Below, piece after piece: positions 51,892 through 61,900 of a DNA stretch of 64,000 nt. Numbering within the stretch: position 1 is the stretch's first letter; each line of letters begins with the position of its first letter. A program made the position numbers and the translations under genes. Below the pieces are notes generated by a model. The model searched no databases, had not been told where the DNA came from, and saw only the letters and a program-made list of their open reading frames with translations. Where the stretch lies: the NCBI GenBank assembly GCA_015057445.1, contig SVEI01000006.1, positions 1 through 64,000 on the forward strand. The letters are read 5' to 3'. Source of the DNA: Lachnospiraceae bacterium. GTDB taxonomy: Bacteria > Bacillota > Clostridia > Lachnospirales > Lachnospiraceae.

Positions 51892-53196
51892 TTATCCCAC
51901 CATAAGCTTAAATTTCTGAACCTCTTTGTCAGAATCAACTACTTCAATTTTTCCTCCTAAATCTCTTATCTTACCGTCAAAATTTTCGTAGCCACGTAAA
52001 ATGTATTTGATATTCTCTATAGTACTGAAACCATCTGCTGCAAGAGCTGCTATAACAAGAGCTGCACCTGCTCTAAGATCCGGAGCCACAAGATTTGCTC
52101 CTGTATATCTTTCAATACCATTGATAACTGCAGAATTTCCTTCTACCTTAATGCGAGCACCCATACGAGAAAGCTCACTAACATATTTGAATCTATTTTC
52201 AAATATACTCTCTGTAATGACACTAACACCCTGTGATAAAGCAAGTGTTACAGCCATCTGTGGTTGCATATCTGTAGGGAATCCTGGATAAGGAAGAGTT
52301 TTAATCTGTGTACACTTAAGTCTTCCATCAGCCATAACTCTTACAGAATCGTCATACTCTATAACATTTGCACCAATCTCATTAAGCTTAGAGGTAATAG
52401 CCTCCAAATGCTTTGGTATTACATTCTTTATAAGTATGTTGCCACCTGTAGCAGCAGCCATTGTCATAAATGTACCTGCTTCAATCTGATCAGGTATTAT
52501 AGAATAACAAGTACCCTTCAATTTCTGGACACCACGAATTCTAATAACATCTGTTCCAGCACCCTTAATATTAGCACCCATACTATTAAGGAAATTAGCC
52601 ACATCAACTATATGTGGTTCTTTTGCAGCATTCTCTATGGTAGTCTTTCCCTCTGCAAGAGCTGCCGCCATCATAATATTGATAGTTGCACCAACAGTTA
52701 CCACATCAAGGTAAATGTGATTGCCAATAAGCTTTTCTGCCTTTGCAACAACCTTTCCACCTTTTACAATATCAACCTTCGCACCAAGGGCTTCAAATCC
52801 CTTTATATGCTGATCAATAGGTCTAAGTCCTATATCGCAGCCTCCTGGAAGAGCTACCTGAGCATAATTAAATTTGCCGAGCAATGCTCCTAACAAATAA
52901 TATGAAGCTCTAATTTTTCTTATGTACTCGTCATCGACACATAAGTATTCATCGTTTAAAATTGTTCCTCCACATATGGAAACTGTGTGTTCATCTATAT
53001 ATTTAACTTTTGCACCAATATTCTCTATAGCTGCAAGAAGCACCTTCGTATCTTCAACAAAAGGTACATTCTCAATAATACATTCTTCATCTGTGAGAAC
53101 TGCAGCTGCCAAGATACCAAGAGCGGCATTTTTTGCTCCCGCTATGGTAACCTCTCCTTCGAGAACCTGGCCACCTTTAATAACATACTTTTCCAT
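51892..53196 (-). CDS. murA: UDP-N-acetylglucosamine 1-carboxyvinyltransferase
   Basis: A 434-residue EPSP-synthase-fold enzyme, first committed step of peptidoglycan synthesis. It has AGAKNAALGILAAAVLTDE, and the catalytic-loop cysteine at residue 120 in ALPGGCDIGLRPIDQHIKG, matching the fosfomycin-target Cys115 of E. coli. APDLRAGAALVIAALAADG is also conserved. GAGGTG precedes the ATG. Gram-positives often carry two murA copies; only this one is visible. Confidence 0.95.
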   Translation of the reverse strand: MEKYVIKGGQVLEGEVTIAGAKNAALGILAAAVLTDEECIIENVPFVEDTKVLLAAIENIGAKVKYIDEHTVSICGGTILNDEYLCVDDEYIRKIRASYYLLGALLGKFNYAQVALPGGCDIGLRPIDQHIKGFEALGAKVDIVKGGKVVAKAEKLIGNHIYLDVVTVGATINIMMAAALAEGKTTIENAAKEPHIVDVANFLNSMGANIKGAGTDVIRIRGVQKLKGTCYSIIPDQIEAGTFMTMAAATGGNILIKNVIPKHLEAITSKLNEIGANVIEYDDSVRVMADGRLKCTQIKTLPYPGFPTDMQPQMAVTLALSQGVSVITESIFENRFKYVSELSRMGARIKVEGNSAVINGIERYTGANLVAPDLRAGAALVIAALAADGFSTIENIKYILRGYENFDGKIRDLGGKIEVVDSDKEVQKFKLMVG

Positions 53197-53244
53197 TCCA
53201 CACCTCGTAGTCCTACAGTTAGGACATTTTACATAGTCTTATAA

Positions 53245-53272
53245 ATTATACCACATTCAAAAAAAATGTAAA
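53245..53272 (-). promoter_or_regulatory. Promoter of murA
   Basis: TTTACA (53267-53272), 16 nt, TATAAT (53245-53250) on the minus strand, with TGG before the -10. The leader is short, with a small GTCCTA/TAGGAC hairpin. Confidence 0.7.
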
Positions 53273-53299
53273 CTAAAAAATCTTCATCACTTACTATGT

Positions 53300-53713
53300 T
53301 TACTTATCTGCCTCACAATATATGCATCTATAAATTCGATTTTCCTCATCAGTTAACTTGAAAATGTGTGGAATATCTTGCTCTACTGAGGTTATACAGC
53401 GTGGATTCTTGCATTTTCTTACATTTGTAAGTTTTTCCGGAAGCTTAAGCTTCTTCTTCTCAACAGTCTGACCATCTTTAATTATACTAACTGTAATATC
53501 AGGATCTATATATCCTAACACGTCTAAATTAATATCATACTCCTGATGAATCTTTAAAATATCTTTCTTACCCATCTTGTTACTTCTTACATTCTGAAGT
53601 ATACCTATGCTGCAGTCCAATTCATCTAGCCCTAGATCATGATATACAAGAAGAGCCTTTCCTGCAGTTATGTGATCTAATACAATTCCATTCTGAATAC
53701 TTTCAATCTTCAT
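53300..53713 (-). CDS. pyrI: Aspartate carbamoyltransferase regulatory subunit
   Basis: A 137-residue PyrI subunit. The N-terminal allosteric domain reads IQNGIVLDHITAGKALLVYH and the C-terminal zinc domain has CKNPRCIT followed by YRCIYCEADK, giving the four Cys ligands. It binds nucleotides and gives CTP feedback to PyrB. Start and pyrB stop overlap by one nucleotide (TAATG), so the subunits are translated stoichiometrically. Confidence 0.95.
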   Translation of the reverse strand: MKIESIQNGIVLDHITAGKALLVYHDLGLDELDCSIGILQNVRSNKMGKKDILKIHQEYDINLDVLGYIDPDITVSIIKDGQTVEKKKLKLPEKLTNVRKCKNPRCITSVEQDIPHIFKLTDEENRIYRCIYCEADK

Positions 53714-54630
53714 TATACTGTCACCTCCAACAATGTCATAATAAGCGCCATACGAACATATTTGCCATTAAGTGCCTGTCTAAAATAGCACGCTCTTGGG
53801 TCGCTGTCCACATCTGTGGAAATCTCGTTTACTCTTGGAAGTGGGTGGAGGATTGACAGGTCAGGTTTTGCAGTCTTAAGCTTGCTCTTATCAAGGATGT
53901 ATGTGTCCTTCAAACGAATATAGTCCGCCTCGTTGAAGAATCTCTCCTTCTGAACTCTGGTCATATAGATGATATCAAGTTCATCCATAACCTCCTCCAT
54001 AGTGGTAACTTCTTTATACTCTATATTATTCTTCTTAAATACTTCTGTGATAATATATTCTGGAACTCTTAACTCATTTGGAGATATAAGCACATACTTT
54101 ATACCCTCGTATCTAGAAAGGGCCTTTATAAGAGAATGTACAGTTCGTCCAAACTTAAGGTCTCCGCAAAGACCGATAGTAAAGTTATTAAGTCTACCCT
54201 TCTCACGCTTAATAGTGAGCAAATCTGTAAGAGTCTGAGTTGGGTGATTGTGACCACCATCACCAGCATTTATAATAGGCACATCTGACACAAATGAGCC
54301 AAGAAGTGGTGCACCCTCCTTAGGATGTCTCATGGCAATTATATCTGCATAGCAACCTACGGTTCTAATGGTATCTCCCACGCTCTCACCCTTGGCAGTT
54401 GAGGATGAATCAGCAGAAGAAAAACCAAGCACATTACCACCTAACTCCATCATAGCAGCCTCAAAGCTAAGACGGGTTCTTGTACTTGGTTCAAAAAATA
54501 AAGTTGCAAGCTTCTTACGCTTACAAGCATCCTGGTATTTTTCCTTATCATTGATTATATCTATAGCCAAATCTAATATGTCATCGATTTCCTGAACAGT
54601 TAAATCAGTTGGGTCAATTAAATGCTTCAT
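53713..54630 (-). CDS. pyrB: Aspartate carbamoyltransferase catalytic subunit
   Basis: A 305-residue enzyme of pyrimidine synthesis joining carbamoyl phosphate and aspartate. The carbamoyl-phosphate motif is [20 protein letters not shown], the aspartate-side motifs are [18 protein letters not shown] and [13 protein letters not shown]. Its own strong promoter lies upstream with a short leader, and pyrI follows in the same operon. No PyrR- or UTP-dependent attenuator can be seen. Confidence 0.97.
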   Translation of the reverse strand: MKHLIDPTDLTVQEIDDILDLAIDIINDKEKYQDACKRKKLATLFFEPSTRTRLSFEAAMMELGGNVLGFSSADSSSTAKGESVGDTIRTVGCYADIIAMRHPKEGAPLLGSFVSDVPIINAGDGGHNHPTQTLTDLLTIKREKGRLNNFTIGLCGDLKFGRTVHSLIKALSRYEGIKYVLISPNELRVPEYIITEVFKKNNIEYKEVTTMEEVMDELDIIYMTRVQKERFFNEADYIRLKDTYILDKSKLKTAKPDLSILHPLPRVNEISTDVDSDPRACYFRQALNGKYVRMALIMTLLEVTV

Positions 54631-54676
54631 CAGTATCTCCTATCCTCTGCAAAAATGCAGATTTTTACTAACTACT

Positions 54677-54705
54677 ATAATAAAGCTATGGTTCCATAAT
54701 GTCAA
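54677..54705 (-). promoter_or_regulatory. Promoter and short leader of pyrBI
   Basis: TTGACA (54700-54705), 17 nt, TATTAT (54677-54682) on the minus strand. The leader of about 40 nt carries a small hairpin CTGCATTTTTGCAG directly before the ribosome-binding site, and no terminator. Confidence 0.78.
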
Positions 54706-54810
54706 TTTGTTTTGCCTTAATTATGAATAGTTTTTATGGGTTTTTCTCTATATATCCATATCTTGTATTTTATACTATAGAGTTATTTTCTAATTATTCC
54801 AAAATGTCAA

Positions 54811-55200
54811 TTCACTAACAGATTTGCTGATACTTACAGAGAGTTCGTGGTTGATGTAAAGGAAGATGGATATGATGTTGAGCTTGAGGGTAACGATAAG
54901 GCTTACAAGGTTACTTATCTTGACCTAGAGGGTACAGCAGAGGACACAACAGAGGAAAGCACTACCGAAACTCCAAGTGTTCCAACCACAGATGATATTA
55001 TTGACCACGTTTCAAATTGTGGTGGGGTTTGGACTCACGAAGAACTTGTGGGTGCAGGGTGGTCCCCAGAAGATGTTGCTTATCAGGTTAGTATAGGAAC
55101 TCCAAAGGGTACTACCTACACTACTAAAACTCATTACAAGTATATCGAAGTAGGTACTGGGAAGTATTATTGTGATAAGTGTTATCATACAAAACAATAA
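54811..55200 (+). pseudogene. Headless C-terminal fragment of a Thr/Ser-rich protein
   Basis: The frame is open from the inner end of the left inverted repeat but has no credible start or ribosome-binding site; a GTG at 54847 is unsupported. The peptide runs RFADTYREFVVDVKEDGYDV, an acidic beta-rich stretch, a linker TTEESTTETPSVPTTD, then CGGVWTHEELVGAGWSPEDV and ends KYYCDKCYHTKQ. It looks like the tail of a surface-exposed protein whose 5' part was lost. A terminator follows the stop. Confidence 0.55.
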
Positions 55201-55203
55201 ACT

Positions 55204-55235
55204 ATAACCCCTAGATTTTTCTAGGGGTTATTTAT
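55204..55235 (+). terminator. Terminator of the fragment
   Basis: AACCCCTAGA-TTTT-TCTAGGGGTT is followed by ATTTATATA, inside the inverted-repeat element. Confidence 0.7.
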
Positions 55236-55254
55236 ATATTGACATTTTGGAATA

Positions 55255-55735
55255 TTGTATATAAATTTATATTGTTCTATAGATTGCATATATCAGTTTT
55301 TTAATTCAAATATATTTTTTTATTTCACAAGCAATCTAAATTCCATTTTTCAATCAAATACAAAGGAGGTTAATACTGCCTTTACCGGCACATGCTAAAA
55401 TTCTGTAACGGTGGAAGGTCTATACCAAAAAACTTGAAATACTTTTATAGATAGGATAAAAAAGAAAGGAACACACGCTGTATGTCAGGAGGTGCAGTTA
55501 TGGATGTTATACAAAAAGAAGGTAACAGATGAATTTGTTAAAGATAAAACAATAACTATTCTAAGGTTACTTGATGCTAAAACCGATTGGTTAAAAACCC
55601 CTAAAACAACAAGAGAATATCATATTGTCAATATGGCAGTTTAATAATTTTGACTATGAGCTTTTTCTTGTAGTCTTTATTATTTTATAAAGTAATTTTA
55701 GCAAATGTTATCAATCGAATTTTTACGATAGTCAA
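55255..55735. other. 480-nt decayed region without a convincing gene
   Basis: This stretch contains a good ribosome-binding site at 55487-55492 (AGGAGG) with two short frames, and a 10-bp inverted pair TTTTGACTAT/ATAGTCAAAA about 75 nt apart near 55650-55735. Its AT-rich, broken character suggests remnants of an insertion. Confidence 0.45.
55504..55644 (+). CDS. Possible 46-residue small ORF, remnant
   Basis: The frame runs MLYKKKVTDEFVKDKTITIL and ends REYHIVNMAV. An AGGAGG site lies upstream, but it fits better an overlapping 10-codon frame starting at 55500. No family is recognised. It may be a remnant of a longer coding sequence or a real small protein. Confidence 0.25.
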   Translation: MLYKKKVTDEFVKDKTITILRLLDAKTDWLKTPKTTREYHIVNMAV

Positions 55736-55772
55736 AAAATCGCACCTGCATTTTAGCAAGTGCGATTTCTAT
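55736..55772 (-). terminator. Terminator after the DUF5673-like gene
   Basis: On the minus strand AAATCGCAC and GTGCGATTT form a stem followed directly by TTTTTTGAC. Confidence 0.8.
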
Positions 55773-55777
55773 TTTCT

Positions 55778-56269
55778 TTATATACTATCTACTGTCTTCG
55801 TATGGGCCACCTTTTTCTCATCAAATATTTCTCGAATTCTCCCCTTATCTTTTCTGTCACAAACCAACACATACTGCTTTCTGTTTGCACGAATCTTAAG
55901 AATAATTATATTACTATCATCCTTTTCATTTACCAGCTTGTAGCTTTTCATATCCTCCCACTCTAGGAAGGTGGTTCCTACGATAGCGCCCTCATCAGTA
56001 ATTCCACTTTTTACTCTGGTGGAAGCTATAATAAATGCCACAAAGGCTAGCACCGCCGGAACAAAGGTGTATACCTTAAAGTAAACCAACACAACAAAAA
56101 TCACTAGTGCTACATTTGCATATATTATCTCAGTATTTCCGGTTTTCCTTCTAATTCGGCTTTTTACTATTATACCGGACTGGCGCTTAACTGTTCCAAC
56201 ACAAACAAAAAATGCTGTTATAAAACCTAGGAATAGTACAAAGGCTAGTACGCCTATCCACACATCCAT
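55778..56269 (-). CDS. Small membrane protein (DUF5673-like)
   Basis: A 163-residue protein with one N-terminal helix (VLAFVLFLGFITAFFVCVG) and two adjacent central helices (ANVALVIFVVLVYFKV, FVPAVLAFVAFIIAS). The C-terminal cytoplasmic-type part has GTTFLEWEDMKSYKLVNEKD and ends with a Lys-rich segment, as in DUF5673 proteins. Function is unknown. AAGGAGG precedes the ATG. It lies 12 nt downstream of the carbamoyltransferase, so the two are probably co-transcribed. Confidence 0.75.
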   Translation of the reverse strand: MDVWIGVLAFVLFLGFITAFFVCVGTVKRQSGIIVKSRIRRKTGNTEIIYANVALVIFVVLVYFKVYTFVPAVLAFVAFIIASTRVKSGITDEGAIVGTTFLEWEDMKSYKLVNEKDDSNIIILKIRANRKQYVLVCDRKDKGRIREIFDEKKVAHTKTVDSI

Positions 56270-56280
56270 AGTATTCCTCC

Positions 56281-57213
56281 TTAATCCTTAAGCAAAGTAA
56301 CCATAACCGCTTTTTCAGCGTGTCTTCTATTCTCAGCCTGATCAAGAATTATATCCAGATTCTTGTCAATTATGCTCTGGCTAATCTCAAAGCCCACATG
56401 CATAGGCATATCATGGAATACAACCGCCTTGCTTCCCTCTACAAACTCGTCATTGATCTGATATGGCATCATCTTAGCCATAGTCTCTTCCTTTTGCTTT
56501 GCATATGCAGGATTGTTAAAGAACTCCATATCTACCCAAGTGTCTGTGTAGAGAATATCCATATCCTTAACATAAGTCTTGGCTTCCTCAATGCTCATAG
56601 CTGGGTCAAGTTCTACGTAGTGACCTGTAGCCTTTGCCTCCTCATAGAAGTCATCACCACATACTGTGTCATTTACAAGTGGTGTAAGACCATAAAGTGT
56701 ACCCTTCTTCATCTTAGCAAAGAACTCAACAAGGGAGTTAAATACGTTGTTCTTAGCTCCTATGTAGAGAAGCTTAACATCTAAGCTTCCAAAGTGCTCT
56801 ATAATGGTAAGAGCATCTGCAAGAATCTGACATGGATGATATGAGTTATCACAACCATTGATAAATGGTACTGTTGCATGCTTTCCAAAAAGCTCTACAG
56901 TCTCATTCTTAATAAGTCTTGCCATAATAATATCAACATTTCTGCATACATACTTTATCTCTGATACAGGCTCTCCAAGAACGAAGTTTGAATTGCTCCA
57001 AAGCTGGTTAAAGTAGTGTCCACCAAGCTCTGTGATACCTGTCTCAAAAGATAAAAATGTTCTAGTTGATGTCTTCTCAAAAAGAGTGTAAAGCTTCTTA
57101 CCCTCTAAAGCCTTAGAGTATTTCTTTGGATCCTTCTTCATATCAAGAGCAAGGTCTAATATCTCCTGTAATTCCTCTGCTGAGAAATTCTTAAAATTAA
57201 GCATATTTTTCAT
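56281..57213 (-). CDS. argF: Ornithine carbamoyltransferase family protein, atypical
   Basis: About 310 residues. The carbamoyl-phosphate half is conserved (FEKTSTRTFLSFETGITELG; NGCDNSYHPCQILADALTII) and the end DQAENRRHAEKAVMVTLL is family-typical. However, the ornithine-binding SMG loop is DTWVDMEFFN (DME in place of SMG) and the usual HCLP motif is HDMPMH. The substrate may therefore differ from ornithine, for example a related diamine or acylated amino acid. The ATG at 57213 follows AAAGGG; an earlier GTG at 57237 lacks a site. Confidence 0.7.
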   Translation of the reverse strand: MKNMLNFKNFSAEELQEILDLALDMKKDPKKYSKALEGKKLYTLFEKTSTRTFLSFETGITELGGHYFNQLWSNSNFVLGEPVSEIKYVCRNVDIIMARLIKNETVELFGKHATVPFINGCDNSYHPCQILADALTIIEHFGSLDVKLLYIGAKNNVFNSLVEFFAKMKKGTLYGLTPLVNDTVCGDDFYEEAKATGHYVELDPAMSIEEAKTYVKDMDILYTDTWVDMEFFNNPAYAKQKEETMAKMMPYQINDEFVEGSKAVVFHDMPMHVGFEISQSIIDKNLDIILDQAENRRHAEKAVMVTLLKD

Positions 57214-57308
57214 ATATTTGTTCCCTTTCCATACCACATGAAATCTAACGTCAAACTATCAAGCAAAAAACTAGCTTACATTTGAATAAATTCTATGTCT
57301 GTGTATTC

Positions 57309-58496
57309 CTACAGATAGCTCTTAAGCTTATCTGCCATATCTGTCTTCTCCCAAGGTACATCGATATCATTTCTACCAAAATGACCATAAGCAGCAGTCT
57401 GCTTGTAAATAGGTCTTCTTAGGTCGAGCATCTTGATAATTCCTGCTGGTCTTAAGTCAAAATTCTCTCTAATAATCTCAACTAACTTATCGTCAGCAAG
57501 CTTTCCTGTGCCAAATGTATCTACCATTATAGATGTTGGTCTCGCAACACCGATAGCATATGAAAGCTGAATCTCACACTTATCTGCCAGACCTGCAGCT
57601 ACAATATTCTTTGCAACATATCTTGCTGCGTAAGCTGCTGATCTATCAACCTTTGTACAGTCCTTACCTGAAAATGCACCGCCACCGTGACGACCATATC
57701 CACCATAGGTATCAACGATAATCTTACGTCCAGTAAGACCACTGTCTCCGTTAGGTCCACCGATTACGAATCTTCCTGTTGGATTAATGAAGAACTTAGT
57801 GTTCTCATCCACCATTTCCTTTGGAAGTACTGGCTCAAATACATACTTCTTAATATCTGCATGAATCTGCTCCTGAGTAACCTCCTCACCATGCTGTGTA
57901 GAAAGTACAACTGCATCTAATCTATATGGCTTGCCATTCTCATCATACTCTACTGAAACCTGAGTCTTTCCGTCCGGTCTTAAATATGGAAGAGTTCCAT
58001 TTTTTCTAACCTCTGTAAGCTTTAAAGCAAGCTTATGAGCAAGAGCTATAGGATAAGGCATAAGCTCTGGTGTCTCATTTACAGCGTAACCAAACATCAT
58101 ACCCTGGTCACCAGCACCGATTGCCTCAATTTCTGCATCACTCATGCTGTTTTCCTTTGCCTCAAGAGCCTTATCAACACCCATAGCTATATCAGCACTC
58201 TGCTTATCAAGAGCGGTGATAACACCACAAGTATCGCAGTCAAAACCGTACTTTGCTCTGTCATATCCGATTTCTCTAACTGTCTCTCTAACAATTGACT
58301 GAATGTCGATCTGTGCCTTAGTTGTAATCTCGCCCATTACAAGAACAAGTCCTGTAGTACATGCAGTTTCACAGGCAACTCTACTCATAGGATCCTGTGC
58401 TAAAATTGCATCAAGAATAGCATCTGAAATCTGGTCACAGATTTTGTCAGGATGTCCCTCAGTTACTGATTCTGATGTAAATAATAATTTTTCCAT
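57309..58496 (-). CDS. metK: S-adenosylmethionine synthetase
   Basis: A 395-residue enzyme forming SAM from Met and ATP. Signatures are [40 protein letters not shown] and the glycine-rich [25 protein letters not shown] precedes the ATG. A SAM-I riboswitch with its own terminator lies 135 nt upstream, so SAM represses the gene at transcription. The gene is transcribed alone. Confidence 0.97.
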   Translation of the reverse strand: MEKLLFTSESVTEGHPDKICDQISDAILDAILAQDPMSRVACETACTTGLVLVMGEITTKAQIDIQSIVRETVREIGYDRAKYGFDCDTCGVITALDKQSADIAMGVDKALEAKENSMSDAEIEAIGAGDQGMMFGYAVNETPELMPYPIALAHKLALKLTEVRKNGTLPYLRPDGKTQVSVEYDENGKPYRLDAVVLSTQHGEEVTQEQIHADIKKYVFEPVLPKEMVDENTKFFINPTGRFVIGGPNGDSGLTGRKIIVDTYGGYGRHGGGAFSGKDCTKVDRSAAYAARYVAKNIVAAGLADKCEIQLSYAIGVARPTSIMVDTFGTGKLADDKLVEIIRENFDLRPAGIIKMLDLRRPIYKQTAAYGHFGRNDIDVPWEKTDMADKLKSYL

Positions 58497-58631
58497 TTTC
58501 TTTCCTCCGTATGTTAACTAAACTCTAATCCGCCATGCTGACAGATTAAGCTCATCTGTGCATGGCTTATTGCTCACGCATATCTCCCTTTCAGAGATTT
58601 GACTTTTGATATCTATCTTATCTATAAAGAA

Positions 58632-58663
58632 AACAAAAATCCGATTATATAATAATCGGATTT
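58632..58663 (-). terminator. Riboswitch-controlled terminator of metK
   Basis: AATCCGATTA pairs with TAATCGGATT and is followed by TTTGTTTT on the minus strand. Its 5' arm can pair instead with the sequence AATAAGAGGATTTGA at the end of the SAM riboswitch. Confidence 0.85.
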
Positions 58664-58683
58664 GAATATCATATGCTCAAATC

Positions 58684-58829
58684 CTCTTATTGCTCGATTC
58701 TATCTTAAATCGCTCAGGTCGGCACCTTCCATCAATTCACGCCACACTCCATACAAGGAATTGTCACTTTAATCTCCGGGGTTGCCGTGGCTTCATAGTC
58801 CCTTATGACTCCACCACTCTGAATAAGAG
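58684..58829 (-). promoter_or_regulatory. SAM-I (S-box) riboswitch
   Basis: P1 is CTCTTATT (58822-58829) with AATAAGAG (58684-58691). Core motifs on the minus strand are AGAGTGGTGGAG, CTATGAAGCCACGGCAACC and AAGGTGCCGACCTGAGCG, all diagnostic of S-box. P4 is GCGATT/AATCGAGC. The 3' P1 strand plus GGATTTGA can pair with TCAAATCCGATTATT to form the antiterminator, so SAM binding frees the terminator. Confidence 0.95.
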
Positions 58830-58839
58830 AGATACGTTT

Positions 58840-58868
58840 ACAATACTCTATAAGTTTTTTATTGTCAA
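58840..58868 (-). promoter_or_regulatory. Promoter of metK
   Basis: TTGACA (58863-58868), 17 nt, TATTGT (58840-58845) on the minus strand, directly before the riboswitch. Confidence 0.75.
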
Positions 58869-58917
58869 TAAATTTCTTTATTATTACACAATTTTCCTTA
58901 CACATAGCTAAAAGTAA

Positions 58918-58958
58918 AAAAATCGTACACCCTAGACTGTTACATCTAAGGTGTACGA
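58918..58958 (-). terminator. Terminator after the ChW/solute-binding gene
   Basis: On the minus strand CGTACACCTTAGA pairs with TCTAGGGTGTACG around TGTAACAG and is followed by ATTTTTTTAC. Confidence 0.85.
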
Positions 58959-58978
58959 CAATATGATTTTTATATTAT

Positions 58979-61900
58979 TTAATCAGTAATAGTTATATTT
59001 GGATGTGATTCAGATACCTGCTCCTTTATATATCCTATAGCTTCATTAATTGTATTAACTGTACCTTCGTTATACCACTGACATGCAGCTTCAACATAGT
59101 AACCATAGGTTGTCTGGTCTGGAGCAACTCCACTAATTTGGATGTTCTTTGCCACCTGATCATATACAGGAAGTGGATTCTGTCCACCAAGTTTTTCCAT
59201 ACCTAAATCATCACCATAAGAAATAAGATTCTCAACAGACTTTTTATTGTTAGGGAAATCATAACTCCAATAATAGCCTTCCATCATGCTTTCGTTACAA
59301 CAAAGAGCCTCTAAAACGCCTTCTGTAACATCAGACTTAAGTCCTGCATCAGTAGCCATCAAATAGCTTCCACTCCAGAAGTAATTTGTTGGACCTGGAA
59401 CTACATTATACTTTCCGTGTACTGCTGTATCCTCTATAGCAAGAGTCCATGGCACAAACCAAGTACAGCCAAAGTAACAGAATACATCTGTAGTCATTCC
59501 CTCACTCCACTCATTAGACCACTTAACAGCATCCTTGGTATATCCAGCTTCAGCAAGCTGCTTAGATAAGAGCAATAAATTGTAAGTATTATCATCAATG
59601 CTTAAAGCTCCATCTTTTACCCATGGAGATACATTTGAATTTAAGACAGCAAATCTAATCTCATCTGGCCCTGCCACCATAGCGTAACCAGCATCTTTCA
59701 TCTTGTCTGCTGTATCCATAAACTTATCCCAGTCTGCAATTGCAGCTTGAACTGTTGCAGGGTCAGATGATCCTAATACTGCTTTAGCAATATCTGTTCT
59801 ATAAGCCACAACACCTGGTGTTGCCTGCCATGTTAAGGCCATAAGCTCGCCATCTACAGTTGCATAATCAACTGTGTAATCATATGCATTTGCATACTCC
59901 TTATCTGCTGTGATTCCCACCTCAGACATTGGGGCATAGTAATTGTACTCATCTATAAATTTATGAAGCACATCAGCATCAGCTGCTACAATACCTGGTG
60001 TAGCATCTCCACCCTTCTTATAGGCAGCATCCACAGCCTTCATATAATCTTCTGATGTACCAGCTTTATCTAAATTCACGAAGTTAACCAATCCGATATA
60101 CTCTGGATGGAAGTAGTACATATCATCTAACTTTGTACCTACCTCATCATTCCATGAGTACACATTAATAGCATCTGGATATGCATCAACATCTGGGAAT
60201 GAAGCATCTACCTGATCTCTAATACTAATAATAGCATCATGCCATGAAAGAGTCTCATCATCTATGTAATTCATATTTGCCATATCCACATATCCACAGT
60301 AATAGTTATCATAAGGCGCTGCATAATCAACCTTAATTTTCTTAGCTACTGCATCATATACAGAAAGTGGGTCCTGACCACCTAACTTTGCCAAGCCTCC
60401 CTTTCCATCTTTGATAAGATTTTGAACAGCCTTTGTATTATTAGGATAGTCCAAATTATCTGCGAAGATATCGTACATTACCTTCTCGTCGCAACAAAGT
60501 GTCTTAAGAATTGTTTTGGCTAATTCCTTATCCTTACAAGCATCTGTAGCTAATACATAGCTTCCACCCCAGAAGAATGGAGCTGGACCTTCAACAACTC
60601 TGTACTTTCCATAAGCAGGAGTATCTTCTATGTTAAGACTCCATGGAATAAACCATGTACATCCAAAATAACAGAATACATTACCTGACATTCCTTCCAC
60701 CCAGTCACTAGACCACATATCAGCTCCATTTGTGAATTCTGAAATATCAAGAGCTGATGAATAGCGAATCATTTCGTATACAACAGGGTCAATATTAAGA
60801 GCACCATCAATAACCCATGGTGAAGTTCTCTGAGCCATATAAGCAAACTTTATCTCATCTGGTCCAGATACCATACTGTATCCTGCCGCGCTCATCTTCT
60901 CAGCAGTTTCATAGAACTTATCCCAATCTGCAATTGCAGCTTGAACCTTTGCAGGGTCTGAAGTTCCTAATACCTTTTGGGCAATATCTGTTCTATATGC
61001 AACAACACCAGGAGTTGCCTGCCATGTTAAAGCCATAAGCTTATTGTCAATAGTTGCATAATCAACTGTGTAAGCATATGCATTTGCATAGTCACCAGCT
61101 GTAATTCCTAAGTCTGACATAGGAACATAGAAATCATGCTCTTCAACAAAATTGTGTAATACATCTGCGTCAGCTACAACCAATGATGGAACAGTGTCCC
61201 CACCTTGTTTGTAAAGCTGCTTAATCTTATTTGGATATTCTTCACCTGTACCAGACAAATCAAGATTAATACAAGCTACCTTGTCTGCGTACTGTGGGTA
61301 CTTCTCATAGAAATAATTCATTCTTTGTTCAAACTCATCATTCCATGAATATATGTATAATGTATCATCTGCTACTACCTTATCTGAGCATCCACCAGTC
61401 TTACTAACAAATGGTGATGCGCCTGCAGCCGCAGGAAGATTATTAGGAGCCTCTGTACCCTTTGGTACAACTACAACCTGAATAGCCTCAAGTCTCTTTG
61501 CATAACCTTCAGTTCCTGATGCCTCACCGTTCTTAGCCCAACCAAGCCAACCGTAACTCTGAGCATGAACTCTGTAGTATACATCATAGTGAGTAGCAAG
61601 AGTTCCTGTAAGCTTAATCTTTATACCCTCAAGTCTCTTTCCCTGACCTGATGTACCTGACTTAGCTCCATTACTTACCCAGTCCATCCAACCATAGCTC
61701 TGAACATGAGTCTTGTATGTAATTCCACCAGTATAGCCACCTAGCTTAGAGTTATCCACCTTAATAGATATCTGCTCAAGTCTCTTTGCCTCACCAAATG
61801 TACCGGCAACAGAACCATCTGCTACCCACTTCTGGTCTCCATAAGACTGAACATGAGTCATATAGCTTACCATACCAGTTCCTGGTGTAGATGAAGTCTT

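Larger units (their letters stand above)
54795..55254. mobile_element. 460-bp element bounded by 17-bp perfect inverted repeats
   Basis: TATTCCAAAATGTCAAT (54795-54811) and its exact reverse complement (55238-55254) enclose the tail of a gene and a terminator. If the terminal TA pairs are a duplicated TA target, as in IS630/mariner-type elements, the repeats are 15 bp. There is no transposase. It could be a MITE-like or internally deleted insertion. Each repeat contains an outward-facing TTGACA, a possible -35. Confidence 0.5.

Noticed and set aside
52264-52893. Long open frame on the plus strand opposite murA
   Set aside because: Cys-, Ser- and Asn-rich shadow of a clearly real gene, with no ribosome-binding site or family resemblance.
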